Shown: piece by piece, positions 50,703 to 61,074 of the stretch
Position numbering within the stretch: the first letter of the stretch is position 1
Layout of the letters: each line of letters opens with the position of its first letter
Assembly: GCA_024699855.1 (NCBI GenBank)
Contig: JAMPIQ010000007.1
Span: 1 to 64,000, forward strand
Direction: 5' to 3'
DNA length: 64,000 nucleotides
Source of the DNA: Aphelenchoides besseyi
Taxonomy: Eukaryota; Nematoda; Chromadorea; Rhabditida; Aphelenchoididae
Program-made: the position numbers and the translations under genes
Notes under the pieces: generated by a model
The model's input: the letters and a program-made list of their open reading frames with translations, nothing else
The model's database searches: none
What the model was told of the DNA's origin: nothing

Positions 50703-51936
50703 ATGAACAGTTATATTTTCCACGGTGGCATGGTTCTCGACGTCGATACAGGCGTGCTTCTCGACGGTATAGAGGTGCATGTTGAGGGGGATCGAATTGT
50801 TCGTGTTTCCTCTGAACCAATCGTGGCAGCCGGAGTTGCACGCATCGATCTTAAAGGCCGCACTCTGATGCCTGGCCTTGTCGATGCCCACGTTCACGTC
50901 ATCGCGACGCTTGTTGATCTGGCTAAGAACGCAGAACTGCCGTCTTCTCTAATTGCCTTGCGGTCGCGCAAGATCATGCGTGACATGCTGATGCGCGGCT
51001 TCACGACAGTTCGAGATCTCGCCGGAGCGGACCTCGGGATGAAAATGGCGGTAGAAGAAGGCATGATTGACGGGCCAAGGCTGGTGATCTGCGGCAAGGC
51101 TCTCAGCCAGACCGTGGGCCATTGCGATTACCGAAGCCGTCATGACAAACGCGAATTGCACGCGGGCTCCCTTGGTGCACTTGGCCGAATTGCAGACGGT
51201 GTCGATGAAGTTCGACGCGCCACGCGTGAAGAAATAAAAGGCGGCGCGGACTTCATCAAGATCATGGCGAACGGCGGAGTCTCCTCGCCAAACGACCCGA
51301 TCCACGTACTTCAGTACTCCCGCGAAGAAATTGTAGCGATTGTCGAAGAAGCCGAAAACTACGGTATGTATGTGGCCGCTCACACCTATTCGGATGCCTC
51401 GATCCGTCGAGCGGTGGAATGTGGTGTCAAATCGCTCGAACACTGCAATCTGATCACGTCCGGCACGGCGAAAACTGGCCGCTGAAGCCGGTGCAATCGC
51501 TTGCCCGACCCTTGTTGCCTATGAAGGGCTCGCTCTCGAAGGTGCAGCGTTCGGATTAAGCCCAGACTCTCAGGCAAAAATCGATACCGTGCGTGTCGCA
51601 GGTCTCGAATCCTTGCGGATAATGCGCGATGCCGGCCTCGAAATGGCCTTCGGATCTGACCTGCTCGGTCAGCTTCACAAGTATCAGTCGATGGAATTCT
51701 CGATCCGTGGAAAAGTCTTGTCGGCGCATGAGATCATTCGTTCTGCAAGCCGCGTTGCTGCGAAGCTTTGCATGATGGAAAATCAGATTGGTGTCATCGC
51801 AGAAGGCGCTTATGCCGATTTTATCGTTGTCGATGGCGATCCGCTCCAGGACATCGACCTTCTGTCGCGACCCGATGAGAGCCTCGCCATGATTGTTCGT
51901 GGTGGCCAGTTCTACAAAAACACTCTCGGAAACTGA
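50703..51936 (+). CDS. metal-dependent amidohydrolase (imidazolonepropionase/prolidase-like), one apparent frameshift
   Basis: Amidohydrolase-superfamily enzyme of ~411 residues. The small beta-domain at the start (IFHGGMVLDVDTGVLLDGIEV) leads to the metal motif H63-V-H65 in GLVDAHVHV. Then FTTVRDLAGA, KGGADFIKIMANGG with the candidate carboxylated Lys, AAHTYSD and EHCN with metal-ligand His, and after a break near 51472 GSDLL with the catalytic Asp and ADFIVVDGDPL closing the beta-domain. This is the dipeptidase/Xaa-Pro branch; the substrate is probably an amide or peptide-like compound. A relative of it is truncated at 61075. Confidence 0.85.
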
Positions 51937-51941
51937 CTCCC

Positions 51942-52769
51942 ATGATCAAAGGAAGCACTCTTCCTGAAAAAGCGGGGCGCTGGTTCGTCAGCAGCGTCAA
52001 TCTCATGGCGTTGGGACTGATGCTGTTACCCCTGATCCTGGTATGTTGGCTCTCGGTAATTTCAAACGAAATCCTTTCACTTCCGGTGGAGGGTTTATTC
52101 GCTTCACTGGTATCAAGAGGCGTTCCGCCAACCGCAGTTTCTCGACGGATTCATTCTCAGTCTGGTGGTTGCTGCATTCGCAGCCGCAGCCGGCCTTTCC
52201 GTTTCCATCCCCGCCGCAATCATCATAGTCCGGCGGGCGTTTTCGCGGCCGCTCAGCGATCCTTCAACTGCTGATGTCACCGCTGACTGTACCGGCCATT
52301 GTAATCGGAGCATCGCTCTACATCACAGTCGTCGAGATCGAAATCGCGACAGGGACTACCACTCTCGGGCTCTGTCGGCGTGTTCGTCATGGGACATGTT
52401 CTTCTGACTATACCCTGGTGCATTCGCCTTCTGGTCGCGTCATTGGAGGGCGCCAATCTTTCTGTCGAGGAAGCGGCTGCAAGCCTAGGGGACACCCCGG
52501 CCGGGATTATTTGGCGGATCACGCTCCCCCTTATCCGCCCGGGAATTTTTGCAGCGGCCGTGTTCTCTTTGGTCGTAAGTTTCGGAAACCTCGAGGTTTC
52601 GATCTTTCTGGCAAGTCCAGGTCAGGTCACTCTTCCTGTGGCGATGATGCAATATCTCGAGTGGAAAATCGATCCGACGATTGCCTCTGTCTCCGTGCTT
52701 CAGGTCGCTTTCGTGGCAACCGCCCTGATTGTTTCCAACCGTTTCGTCAATATTTCCAGGATTGTGTGA
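51942..52769 (+). CDS. ABC transporter permease, PotC-like, apparent frameshifts
   Basis: Permease of a second spermidine/putrescine-type importer. It starts MIKGSTLPEKAG and has helices MALGLMLLPLILVCWLSV and GFILSLVVAAFAAAAGLS, then LTVPAIVIGASLYI and the EAA loop VEEAAASLGDTPAGIIWRITLPLI. Frame changes lie near 52100, 52245 and 52375, but their net effect is zero over the 276-codon span. Six bases after the amidohydrolase and coupled to the ATPase by a TGATG overlap. Confidence 0.8.
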
Positions 52770-53826
52770 TGGCTAACGTCGAGATTACCGGCCTGAGGAA
52801 ACAATATGGCACGTTCCGCGCCGTATCCGATATTTCCCTGAAGATAGAACAAGGCGAGTTCCTGATTTTCCTTGGCCCTTCCGGCTGCGGGAAGACCACG
52901 ACGCTGCGCATGATGGCAGGCTTTATCGAGCCAGACGCAGGGCGGATTGCGATCGGGGGGCGAGACGTTACCCACGAGCCTCCGCATCGGCGCAATATCG
53001 GGCTAGTGTTCCAAAACTATGCCCTTTTCCCTCATCTCTCGATCTTCGAGAACGTTGCGTTTGGTTTGCGACGTCGAAAGGTATCTGAAGAGGAAATTCG
53101 CAAAAGAGTGGGTGACGCACTGGACCTTGTGAAGCTCTCCCATCTGACGGGACGCTTTCCCAAGCAACTTTCCGGCGGTCAGCAGCAACGCGTGGCCATC
53201 GCAAGGGCGCTTGCGATCCGCCCTGATATACTTCTTCTCGACGAACCATTGTCCAATCTTGACGCCAAGCTACGCCTTCAGGTTCGCGACGAGTTGCGAA
53301 ATCTGCAGAAATCCCTCGGCATCACCACGATCATGGTGACACATGATCAGGAAGAGGCGATGTCTGTCGGCGACCGCCTCGTTCTTATGCAGGGCGGAGT
53401 GATCGAGCAGGTGGGCTCGGCCAGCGACCTTTACAAACGCGCCCTCCAACCGTTTCGTGGCCGACTTCATCGGGCGCCACCAATTTCCTCAAAGGGGCCG
53501 CCATGGAAGCCGGCGCGTTCAGGACGGAGAATGGTCTGCTTTTGCAGGCCGCTATCCATCGGGCCGGGTCTGAGGAAATCCTTATCAGACCTGAAGCCAT
53601 TCGGTTGACGAGGAATGCGACGACGCAGGAGCCTAATTGTTTTCGTGGCCGCCTCGAGCGCTGCGTCTTCCTAGGCGGGATGGTCGAAGCAGATATCGAA
53701 CTTGAAAGCGGAACCCGACTGAAGGCGGTTACATCGCCGCGTGAACTGGACTTTGAAGGCCTCTCGACTGCGGCCAACAGTCCTCTTTTCGTCAGCATCG
53801 CAAAGAAAGACGTCATTCCGCTTTGA
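52769..53826 (+). CDS. ABC transporter ATP-binding protein, PotA-like, one apparent frameshift
   Basis: Walker A GPSGCGKTT, Q-loop VFQNYALFPHL, signature LSGGQQQRVAIARA, Walker B ILLLDEPLSNLDA and H-loop MVTHDQEEAM, followed by the TOBE domain after a frame change near 53445 (FVADFIGRTNFL is the next family block). Span ~352 residues. It energises the PotC-like permease before it and the PotB-like permease at 55002. Confidence 0.9.
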
Positions 53827-53892
53827 CCAGGAGCCGGCGCGTCGTCGGTCACATCGTGCATCAGATTTCAATTCAATAAGGGGAACTCAAAA

Positions 53893-54921
53893 ATGCCGAA
53901 CATTACTCGTCGCACCTTTGGAATACTGTCTGCAACAGCCCTCGTATCGTCCGCTCTACCGAGCTTCGCTCAAGCTCGCGGCCGTGTCATAGTTGGCACA
54001 TGGGGAGGCGATTACCAGAGTTTGCAGCAGGCGAACATCGTCGATACCGTTTTGAAGGATAGCGGCCTGCAGGTCGTGTTTGATCCGGCGGCGGAGACGG
54101 TTCGCAAATCAAAGATCTTGGCGGAGCGCCGTCTGCCCCGTGGGACGATGGACGTTGCCTGCCTGACGCGTCAGGGCACGTACGAGATGTACGCCAACGG
54201 CGCCCTCGAGGAGCTCGACGAGACGAAAATTCCCAATCTCGCGAAGGTCCACCCCTTCCTTCGTACGAAGTATTCCGTGCCTCACATGTATACAGGGCGT
54301 GTCATTCTCTACAATCCGAACGAGGTCAATCCTGCACCGACTTCCTACGCCGATCTCTGGGATCCGAAGTATGCCGGCCGCGTCGGTGTCATCGATATTC
54401 AGTATCAGAACACCATTGAATCGGCAGCAATGATTGCGGGCGGTGGGCCATCGAATGTCGAACCCGGCAAGGAAAAGCTGCTTGAGCTAAAGAAGCAGGG
54501 TGTAAAAATTTACCCCACGAATGAAGCCATGGCGCAGGCCCTGAAATCCGGCGAAGTTGTCATGTGCATCATGTGGAATGCGCGTGGCTTTATGTGGAAG
54601 AATGCCGGGATTGACGTGAATGTTGCTATTCCGAAGGAAGGGTTGGCACTTTACATTTCCGACGTCGGTGTCCCAAAGAACGCCCCGAACAAGGAAGCGG
54701 CATTCGCCTACCTCAACGCGATGCTCGACGAGCGTCCGCAGGCGGCATTCGCTGAAAAAATGGGATACGCGCCGCCAAACTCGACGGTAAAGCTGGATCC
54801 CGCTCTCGAAGCGGTCATCGATTACAAGCCTGATCAGCAGTTCGTACAGCCTGACCTCGATTACATGGCGAAAGTCGATGCAAGTCTGCAAAGTTGGTGG
54901 GAAAAGGACTTCAAGTCCTGA
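53893..54921 (+). CDS. periplasmic substrate-binding protein of the second Pot-type importer
   Basis: 342 residues, intact. Twin-arginine-like signal (ITRRTFGILSATALVSSALP, cleaved near AQA). Mature part VIVGTWGGDYQSLQQAN, DVACLTRQGTYEMYANGALEEL, PTSYADLWDPKYAGRVGV and WNARGFMWKNAGIDV are PotD/AfuA-type blocks. The two arginines suggest Tat export, i.e. folding before export, which is frequent for this group in rhizobia. Followed by a hairpin before the next permease. Confidence 0.92.
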   Translation: MPNITRRTFGILSATALVSSALPSFAQARGRVIVGTWGGDYQSLQQANIVDTVLKDSGLQVVFDPAAETVRKSKILAERRLPRGTMDVACLTRQGTYEMYANGALEELDETKIPNLAKVHPFLRTKYSVPHMYTGRVILYNPNEVNPAPTSYADLWDPKYAGRVGVIDIQYQNTIESAAMIAGGGPSNVEPGKEKLLELKKQGVKIYPTNEAMAQALKSGEVVMCIMWNARGFMWKNAGIDVNVAIPKEGLALYISDVGVPKNAPNKEAAFAYLNAMLDERPQAAFAEKMGYAPPNSTVKLDPALEAVIDYKPDQQFVQPDLDYMAKVDASLQSWWEKDFKS

Positions 54922-54940
54922 TGACCGCTAACTGATTTGC

Positions 54941-54968
54941 GCTACTCGCGCTCGAGAACGCGGGTAGC
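54941..54968 (+). promoter_or_regulatory. intercistronic hairpin after the substrate-binding gene
   Basis: GCTACTCGCG and CGCGGGTAGC form a 10-bp stem (one G-U pair) with an 8-base loop between the binding-protein gene and the permease. Such stems often protect the highly expressed binding-protein message. Confidence 0.55.
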
Positions 54969-55001
54969 TGTCGCCAGGAACACTCATCCGGATAGCGGGT
55001 A

Positions 55002-55844
55002 ATGCAGAAAAACAATCTTTCCGCAGCGGGAATGCTTATGCCCGCGACGACCATAGTATTGGTCTTCATGGCACTGCCACTGTTGTACCTTTTACGATAC
55101 AGCCTGAACAGCTATGTGCCAGGTCAGTTCATGGTAAGCGATTTCACGCTTGCAAACTTCTCGGCGTTCTTCTCGGATAGTTATTATCTAAACGGAATGC
55201 GGACAACGATCCTGATGTCCTTTGGTGTGACGGTCGTATGCCTGGTTGTTGGCTTGCCGTTGGCGAACTGGATATCGCGCAAACATGGAGGCATGAAAAC
55301 CTTCCTGCTCATGCTCATTATCCTGCCGCTGTTCATTTCAAACGCAGTCAGAGCAGCAGGCTGGATGGTTGCTTTCGGAAAGAGCGGGGTTTTGAACTAT
55401 GGGCTGCTTTCGCTGGGACTGATCTCAACGCCGCTTGAAATAATGTATACGCCCTTCGCGGTCTTTGTGGGCATCGTCGCAGTCAATCTTCCTTATGTGG
55501 TGTTGACGCTACAGAGCGTACTGGAGGGGCTGGACGAGAATGTGGAGTTCGCGGCCTCAAGCCTGGGGGCTACGCCGTTGCAAAGCTTTCTGCTTGTGAA
55601 GCTCCCGCAAATCATACCGGGGCTTCTCGCTGCCTTCGTCCTGTCTTTCATTCTGACAATGAATGCCTATGCAACGCCAGTCCTGCTCGGTGGTCCGTCA
55701 TTTCGCATGATGTCACCAATGATCGTGGGTGAAATTCTCAACAAGGCGAACTGGCCATTCGGCGCTGCACTGTCATTTATCCTCCTCTCCGTCACGATCG
55801 CGATTACCGTCGTGGCCGGATATTACGTCAAACGGAAATACTGA
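55002..55844 (+). CDS. ABC transporter permease, PotB-like
   Basis: 280 residues, intact. Helices begin with AAGMLMPATTIVLVFMALPLLYLLRY. The EAA loop is VEFAASSLGATPLQSFLLVKLPQI; NAYATPVLLGGPSFRMMSPMI is a conserved PotB-type block. It completes the importer started at 51942 with the order permease, ATPase, binding protein, permease. Confidence 0.9.
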   Translation: MQKNNLSAAGMLMPATTIVLVFMALPLLYLLRYSLNSYVPGQFMVSDFTLANFSAFFSDSYYLNGMRTTILMSFGVTVVCLVVGLPLANWISRKHGGMKTFLLMLIILPLFISNAVRAAGWMVAFGKSGVLNYGLLSLGLISTPLEIMYTPFAVFVGIVAVNLPYVVLTLQSVLEGLDENVEFAASSLGATPLQSFLLVKLPQIIPGLLAAFVLSFILTMNAYATPVLLGGPSFRMMSPMIVGEILNKANWPFGAALSFILLSVTIAITVVAGYYVKRKY

Positions 55845-55882
55845 ACTTCCCGTCGTGCGCAGTTGTTTTCATTGAGGTTGGT

Positions 55883-56638
55883 ATGCTCGAAATTAGCGGA
55901 GTGACACGACATTTTGGCGGGGTGCATGCCCTTTCAGGAGTCGATTTAGAAATCGCCGAAGGCGGGATCGTTGGAATGATCGGACCCAATGGGGCTGGAA
56001 AGACGACGCTCTTCAACTGTATCTCAGGTGTTTTGCCCGTCTCAAGCGGAGAGATCAGATTTAAGGGCGAGCGTATCGAGAGGATGCGGCCCGACCAGAT
56101 TTCAAGCCTTGGGCTCGTGCGTACGTTTCAGATTGCACGCGGGTTTCCGCGTTTGACCGTGCTGGAAAGCTTGTTGCTTTACGGGACCGACCAGCCGGGC
56201 GAGGGCCTGTTACAGGCGCTAACGCGCAGCAGTGCCAGCATTCGCCGCGAAGAGGAATTGCTCGCCAAGGCATTGGAAATCGCTGAGCGATTAAAGCTCT
56301 CGCACGTTCTCGACAACAAAGCATCCGATCTCTCTGGCGGTCAGAAAAAGCTGCTCGAAATCGGTCGCGCCATGATGCGTGATCCTAGCATGCTTCTTCT
56401 TGATGAACCGATGGCTGGGGTCAATCCCTCGCTTGTCAGAGAGATCGGCGAACGTCTCGTGGCGATTGCCAGGGAGGGTGTGACGATCGTGTTGATCGAG
56501 CATCAGATGGACCTGATTTCCAGGCTTTGCGACCACGTGATCGTCATGGCGGATGGCAGGAAGATGATTGAAGGGACATTCGAGTTCGTGGCTGCAAACA
56601 AGGACGTCCAGAGTGCTTATATGGGAAGCCGCCGATGA
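55883..56638 (+). CDS. livG: branched-chain-type ABC transporter ATPase LivG-like
   Basis: 251 residues, intact. Walker A GPNGAGKTT, Q-loop TFQIARGFPRLTVLE, signature LSGGQKKLLEIGRA, Walker B LLLDEPMAGV and H-loop LIEHQMDLI are exactly the LivG pattern. Overlaps livF by 4 bases. First gene of a complete Liv (HAAT) importer, though the true substrate is unknown. Confidence 0.92.
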   Translation: MLEISGVTRHFGGVHALSGVDLEIAEGGIVGMIGPNGAGKTTLFNCISGVLPVSSGEIRFKGERIERMRPDQISSLGLVRTFQIARGFPRLTVLESLLLYGTDQPGEGLLQALTRSSASIRREEELLAKALEIAERLKLSHVLDNKASDLSGGQKKLLEIGRAMMRDPSMLLLDEPMAGVNPSLVREIGERLVAIAREGVTIVLIEHQMDLISRLCDHVIVMADGRKMIEGTFEFVAANKDVQSAYMGSRR

Positions 56639-57344
56639 GTGATCTGACGGTCGAAAACATAGTCGCTGGCTACTCCGCAGGTGATCAAATCCTCAAGGGC
56701 GTCAATTTTCATGTTTCGCCAAGAGAGATCGTCTGCATCGTTGGTCCGAACGGAGCAGGCAAGTCCACTCTTCTGAAAACGATCGCTGGCCTACTGCGTC
56801 CCTCGCAGGGGCGTATCGTCTACGACAAAAACACCCATAAGCGGTTTGAAACCCCACGACGTATCCCGTCATGGCATAGCCTTCGTCCCGCAGGAACATA
56901 ATGTCTTCGGCAACATGACCGTTTACGAGAACCTGGAGATGGGTGGCTACATTGCCTCAAAACATTTTCGGGCTCGTGCTGACGATGTCATGAGCCATTT
57001 TCCAGTTCTTGCCAAGAAGAAGGGTCAATTGGCACGCACCCTGTCTGGAGGGCAGCGTCAGTTGCTTGCCGTAGGCATGGCGCTCATGGTGGATCCGGGC
57101 CTGATCCTGCTTGATGAGCCGACCGCCGGTCTGTCTCCGGCCGCTGCAGACGAACTCTTCCGCGAAATTCGCAAACTCCGAGATTCCGGCAAGGCTATCG
57201 CTTTGGTCGAGCAAAAATGCGCGTGAAGCCATGGAGATTTCCGACCGCACCTACATCCTTGTCGACGGAAGGAACAGCATCGAGGGGCCATCCGAAGACC
57301 TGCTCGCGAACGAGGACATCAACAGGATGTTCCTCGGAGGTTGA
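56635..57344 (+). CDS. livF: branched-chain-type ABC transporter ATPase LivF-like, apparent frameshifts
   Basis: Walker A GPNGAGKST, then (break near 56830) FVPQEHNVFGNMTVYENLEMGG, signature LSGGQRQLLAVGMA, Walker B LILLDEPTAGLSP and, after a second break near 57222, a tail SDRTYILVDGRN with LANEDINRMFLGG. The YILVDGRNSIEG ending is typical of LivF. Span ~236 residues. Second ATPase of the Liv-type importer. Confidence 0.88.
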
Positions 57345-57382
57345 TAGATACTACTGCCATTCAAACAAAAAAGGGGAATGCC

Positions 57383-58571
57383 ATGAACAGACGAGAATTC
57401 CTTTCCGCCTCCGCCATCGTTGCCAGCAGCGTATTTGCTCCGGCAATCATCCGCGCTGAAACGCCAATAAAACTTGGCGTGCTGACGCCTCTCACGGGGG
57501 CAGGTGCCCAAGATGGTCCACGCATGCTCAAGGCGATGCAGGCTGTGGTTGACGAGGTCAATGGAGCCGGTGGCGTGTTGAACCGAACGATCGAACTGAT
57601 CGTTGAAGACGACCAGACCAATCCCGAGGCCGCCGTTCGCGCCGCACAGAAGCTCGTCGGTGTGGACCGCGTTCCAGTTGTCATGGGAACCTGGGCATCT
57701 GCCGTAACCTCAGCTGTCGCACCGGTCTGCTGGGAGAGCAAGACATGCCTGATGACCGTATCGGGTGCGGATTCGATCACGCAGCTGCCGCATCAGGGCT
57801 ATATTTTCCGAACACAACCCAAACACGGCCCTTCAGGCAACCAAGCATGCCGAATATCTTGTGTCTACCGGTGCGAAGAAGGTGTTCTACGTGGCGGTGC
57901 AGACGCCGTTCGCCGCGACAATGAAGGACCAGATCGCTTCCGTTCTGGCGTCTAACGGAGCCGAGCTTGTTGGCGGGCTGATTTACGAGCCATCGAAGTC
58001 GAGCTACCGCTCGGAAATCGATAGCGCTATCGCCGCCAAACCCGATTTTATCTACCTCAACAGTTACGGACCAGACCTGACTGTGCTCCTGAAAGACCTT
58101 TATCGTGCCGGCTATGAGGGAGGACGCATCACCCAGTCATACGCCTATACCACAAAGGTGGCAGAAGGTATTCCATCCGAAGTAACCGATGGTCTTGTGA
58201 CGGCTCAGCCGTCGAGTGACGTCGACAGCGAAGCTTACGCGCTGGCGCAGAAACGCCTGAACAATCAATCCGCAGATTCCTATGAAGCCCAGGCAACAGA
58301 TTGGATCTCGCTTGCCCTGCTTGCGATCCAAAAGGCTCGCAAAGCGGAGGGGACGGACATTCGCGACGCCGTCCGTCTGATCTCTCAGGGCAATGGAGAA
58401 AAAACGTATTCGGCTGTTGAGGGACTGAAGCTTCTCCGCGACGGGAAGGATGTCAATTACGATGGTGCGAGTGGCACCTGCGACTTCAATGAAAAAGGCG
58501 ATATCGTCGATTGCCGGTTCCGTTACAGCGAAGCCAAGAATGGCGCGATCCAGTTGATCAAGATCGTCTGA
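57383..58571 (+). CDS. branched-chain-type substrate-binding protein (LivJ-like), one apparent frameshift
   Basis: Periplasmic binding protein of ~396 residues, start at 57383 behind AAAAGGGGAATGCC. Signal peptide with two arginines (NRREFLSASAIVASSVFAPAI). Mature part: KLGVLTPLTGAGAQDG (LivJ start), GGVLNRTIELIVEDDQTNP, RVPVVMGTWASAVTSAVAP and, after a break near 57815, HAEYLVSTGAKKVFYVAVQTPF and DFIYLNSYGPDLTVLLKDL. Relatives bind amides, aromatic acids or amino acids, so the substrate cannot be set. Confidence 0.88.
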
Positions 58572-58584
58572 TCGGGGACCCGGA

Positions 58585-59445
58585 ATGAATGTTCTCCAGT
58601 TAATCGCAAACGGAATCATGGCGGGAAGTGTTCTCGCCATACCGGCCATCGGTCTGACGGCCATGTATTCCGTGCTCAGGTTTCCCAATTTCGCAATTGC
58701 GTCCCACGCCACAGTGGGTGCTTTTGCCGGCTGGGTTGCGAATGTTGAATTTGGTCTGTCGGTGGTCCCTGCGCTTGTTGTCGCGCTGCTGGTCAGCGGA
58801 ATGGTCGGCCTGTTGACCGATGAATACATTCTGAAGCCGTTTCGCACTGCAGGCGTGATTACCACGGCCATTGGCTCACTAGCTCTGACGATCGGGCTGG
58901 AGAACGTCGTTCGCCTTTTTTATGGCAGCGATCTTCGTGGATACGATCTTCCTCTGGCCCGCGACATCACCCTTCTCGGCATTCATCTTGGGCCCCAGCA
59001 GCTCAAGAACCTGATGGTATCTGTGGTCACGATGGCAATTGTCTTCGGGTTCCTGTCCTTTACCCGCATGGGCAAGGCAATGAGGGCTGTTGCCGATAAT
59101 CCGAAACTCGCCGACATCAAAGGGATCGATTCCCGCATCGTGGCCCGCATCGCATCATTCATGGGAATGGGTCTTGCGGGGCTGGGTGGCATGCTGCTTG
59201 GTCTTGATGCCTCCATCGACCCGATGACAGGCTCGCGTGCAATGCTGCCCATTTTTGCGGCGGCTGTCGTCGGGGGGTTAGGGAGCATTCCAGGCGCCGT
59301 GGCAGGTGCCTTGTTTGTCGGGATTGCAGAGGAACTCTCATTGCTGGTCCTGCCGGCCAGCTACAAGTCGGCAATCGCTTTCGTCGCGATTATCTTGATC
59401 CTGACGCTACGCCCGCAAGGGCTTCTCGGTCGCGAGGCTCGTTAG
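58585..59445 (+). CDS. livH: branched-chain-type ABC permease LivH-like
   Basis: 286 residues, intact. NVLQLIANGIMAGSVLAIPAIGLT is the LivH start, RFPNFAIASHATVGAFAG and KAMRAVADNPKLADIKGID (EAA-type loop) follow, ending TLRPQGLLGREA, which is typical. Three bases before livM. Confidence 0.93.
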   Translation: MNVLQLIANGIMAGSVLAIPAIGLTAMYSVLRFPNFAIASHATVGAFAGWVANVEFGLSVVPALVVALLVSGMVGLLTDEYILKPFRTAGVITTAIGSLALTIGLENVVRLFYGSDLRGYDLPLARDITLLGIHLGPQQLKNLMVSVVTMAIVFGFLSFTRMGKAMRAVADNPKLADIKGIDSRIVARIASFMGMGLAGLGGMLLGLDASIDPMTGSRAMLPIFAAAVVGGLGSIPGAVAGALFVGIAEELSLLVLPASYKSAIAFVAIILILTLRPQGLLGREAR

Positions 59446-59447
59446 TC

Positions 59448-60506
59448 ATGGAAGTCTACATCATCAGCATTTCGGTCGTGGCGGGTATCTATGCCGTTAT
59501 GGCCCTCGGTCTCAACGTCATGTGGGGCATGGCGGGCCTCGTCAATCTCGGCCTCGTCGGTTCAGCCGCGGTCGGTGCCTATACCAGTGCCATCCTGACC
59601 AAGACGCTTGGACTGCCCATATGGGCAGGCATCATCTTCGGCACGATCGCTGCCGCAATAGTCGGCGCGGGACTTGCCATGGTGACCCGACGCCTGAAGG
59701 ATCACTATCTTGCCATCGTGACCCTCGGTTTTGCGGAAACGATCCGCATTGTCGCGTCCAACGAAATATGGCTGACCAACGGCACAGACGGAATTTCGGG
59801 CATCCCAGGTCCTTTTCGGGCAGATCTCAGCCTGCTTCAATTCAATCTGGTCTATCTTGGCATAGTAGTACTGGTTTTGGCGGCGCTTTATTTTTGCTGC
59901 CAGCGCATCCTCTACTCCCCGTTCGGAAGAGTGCTGCGCGCGGTGCGTGACGATGATGTAGTCGTCAGCGTGGCTGGTAAGAATATGCAGGCCTTCAAGG
60001 TGCAGGCTTTTGCTCTGGGCAGCGGCATCATCGGTCTGGCGGGTGGCCTTTATGCCCACTACACCTCGTTCATCTCGCCGGAGTTGTTTGTTCCACTGCT
60101 CACGCTGTACATCAAGCTTTCTCTTCTCGTCGGCGGCGTCGGTAACAATCGAGGTGCGGTCCTAGGAGCCGCCATCATCATTGTCATTCTTGAGGGTTCG
60201 CGCTTCGTGATTCCCTTCATTCCCTATATCACGCCGCCCCAGGGCGCAGCGATGCGAGAACTCTTTCTCAGTGCGACACTTCTGATTGTCTTAAGGTTCA
60301 GGGTAACCGGCCTTATTCCAGAAGCGCGAGATCATCCCGTCGTGTCCCGCTTCCGTGCTGGGTGTGTTAAATCCCCAGAACCCTACACCCTGAAAGGAAT
60401 AGATCGCCATGAAAACCAAGACCCCGGTCCTGGAGGATGTTGCACGCCTGGTCGCTGCTACCACGGCCCGCAGCGATTTTACCGAAAATGCCAAGGTTCT
60501 CGATGA
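59448..60506 (+). CDS. livM: branched-chain-type ABC permease LivM-like
   Basis: Permease whose core ends with the LivM-typical RFRVTGLIPE near residue 290. YIISISVVAGIYAVMALGLN starts it, and RRLKDHYLAIVTLGFAETIRI and GRVLRAVRDDDVV (EAA-type loop) are present. The reading frame then runs on ~60 codons and overlaps the next gene by 98 bases, with a basic low-complexity tail that looks unlike a LivM end. A break near 60320 in the C-terminal coding region would give a normal-length protein, so the true stop may be a little earlier. Confidence 0.88.
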   Translation: MEVYIISISVVAGIYAVMALGLNVMWGMAGLVNLGLVGSAAVGAYTSAILTKTLGLPIWAGIIFGTIAAAIVGAGLAMVTRRLKDHYLAIVTLGFAETIRIVASNEIWLTNGTDGISGIPGPFRADLSLLQFNLVYLGIVVLVLAALYFCCQRILYSPFGRVLRAVRDDDVVVSVAGKNMQAFKVQAFALGSGIIGLAGGLYAHYTSFISPELFVPLLTLYIKLSLLVGGVGNNRGAVLGAAIIIVILEGSRFVIPFIPYITPPQGAAMRELFLSATLLIVLRFRVTGLIPEARDHPVVSRFRAGCVKSPEPYTLKGIDRHENQDPGPGGCCTPGRCYHGPQRFYRKCQGSR

Positions 60507-60911
60507 CATTATCCAGGACCGTTTCGGCCACAAGCTTTTCACCGTCCTGAGGATTGTGGACGGTGGAAGCGCTGTAGAACGTCTCTATTCAAGTGATAAT
60601 CTGACCTATCCTCCAGGGGGGAGAAAGAAGAGGGAAGATACTGTCTGGGGTCGTGTTGTCTACGGAGACGGTAACGTTCTGATCTCAAAGGATGCAGAAG
60701 ATATCCGGCTAAATTTCCCCCCGACCATGAGGTAATCTTCGGTTTGGGTATCGGTAGCATGATCAACATTCCTGTCGTTTGGCAGGGTAAGGTAATCGGA
60801 TCGGCCAATGTCTCACATCAGGACGAGGGGTTCTATGATGAGCGAGACGGAAACTATCTGAAGACGCTGGTTGGAATTTTGGCTCCTGCCGTTGCTGAGA
60901 CATTCGTCTGA
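60409..60911 (+). CDS. GAF-domain protein, one apparent frameshift
   Basis: ~167 residues. The start MKTKTPVLEDVARLVAATTA is followed by GHKLFTVLRIVDG and, after a frame change near 60718 (CCCCCC run), GLGIGSMINIPVVWQGKVIGSANVSHQDEGFYDERD, the GAF ligand-domain core. Small GAF proteins with this layout occur next to amidohydrolase and Liv-type importer genes in proteobacteria; they may bind the substrate or an intermediate. No output domain, so it is not a conventional regulator. Confidence 0.72.
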
Positions 60912-61074
60912 CGCGCTTCATATCGTAGCGTGATACTGGTTCACGCTCTCGCGCAGTGCATGCCACCTGGCGCGTGGGACCGACGAATTTCCTATCCAAA
61001 GTCTTCACAGCTGTTGTCGGGAGTAAGCCCCGGCAACGCCGATCCTTACATGCCACCGGAGAAACTGGACCGAA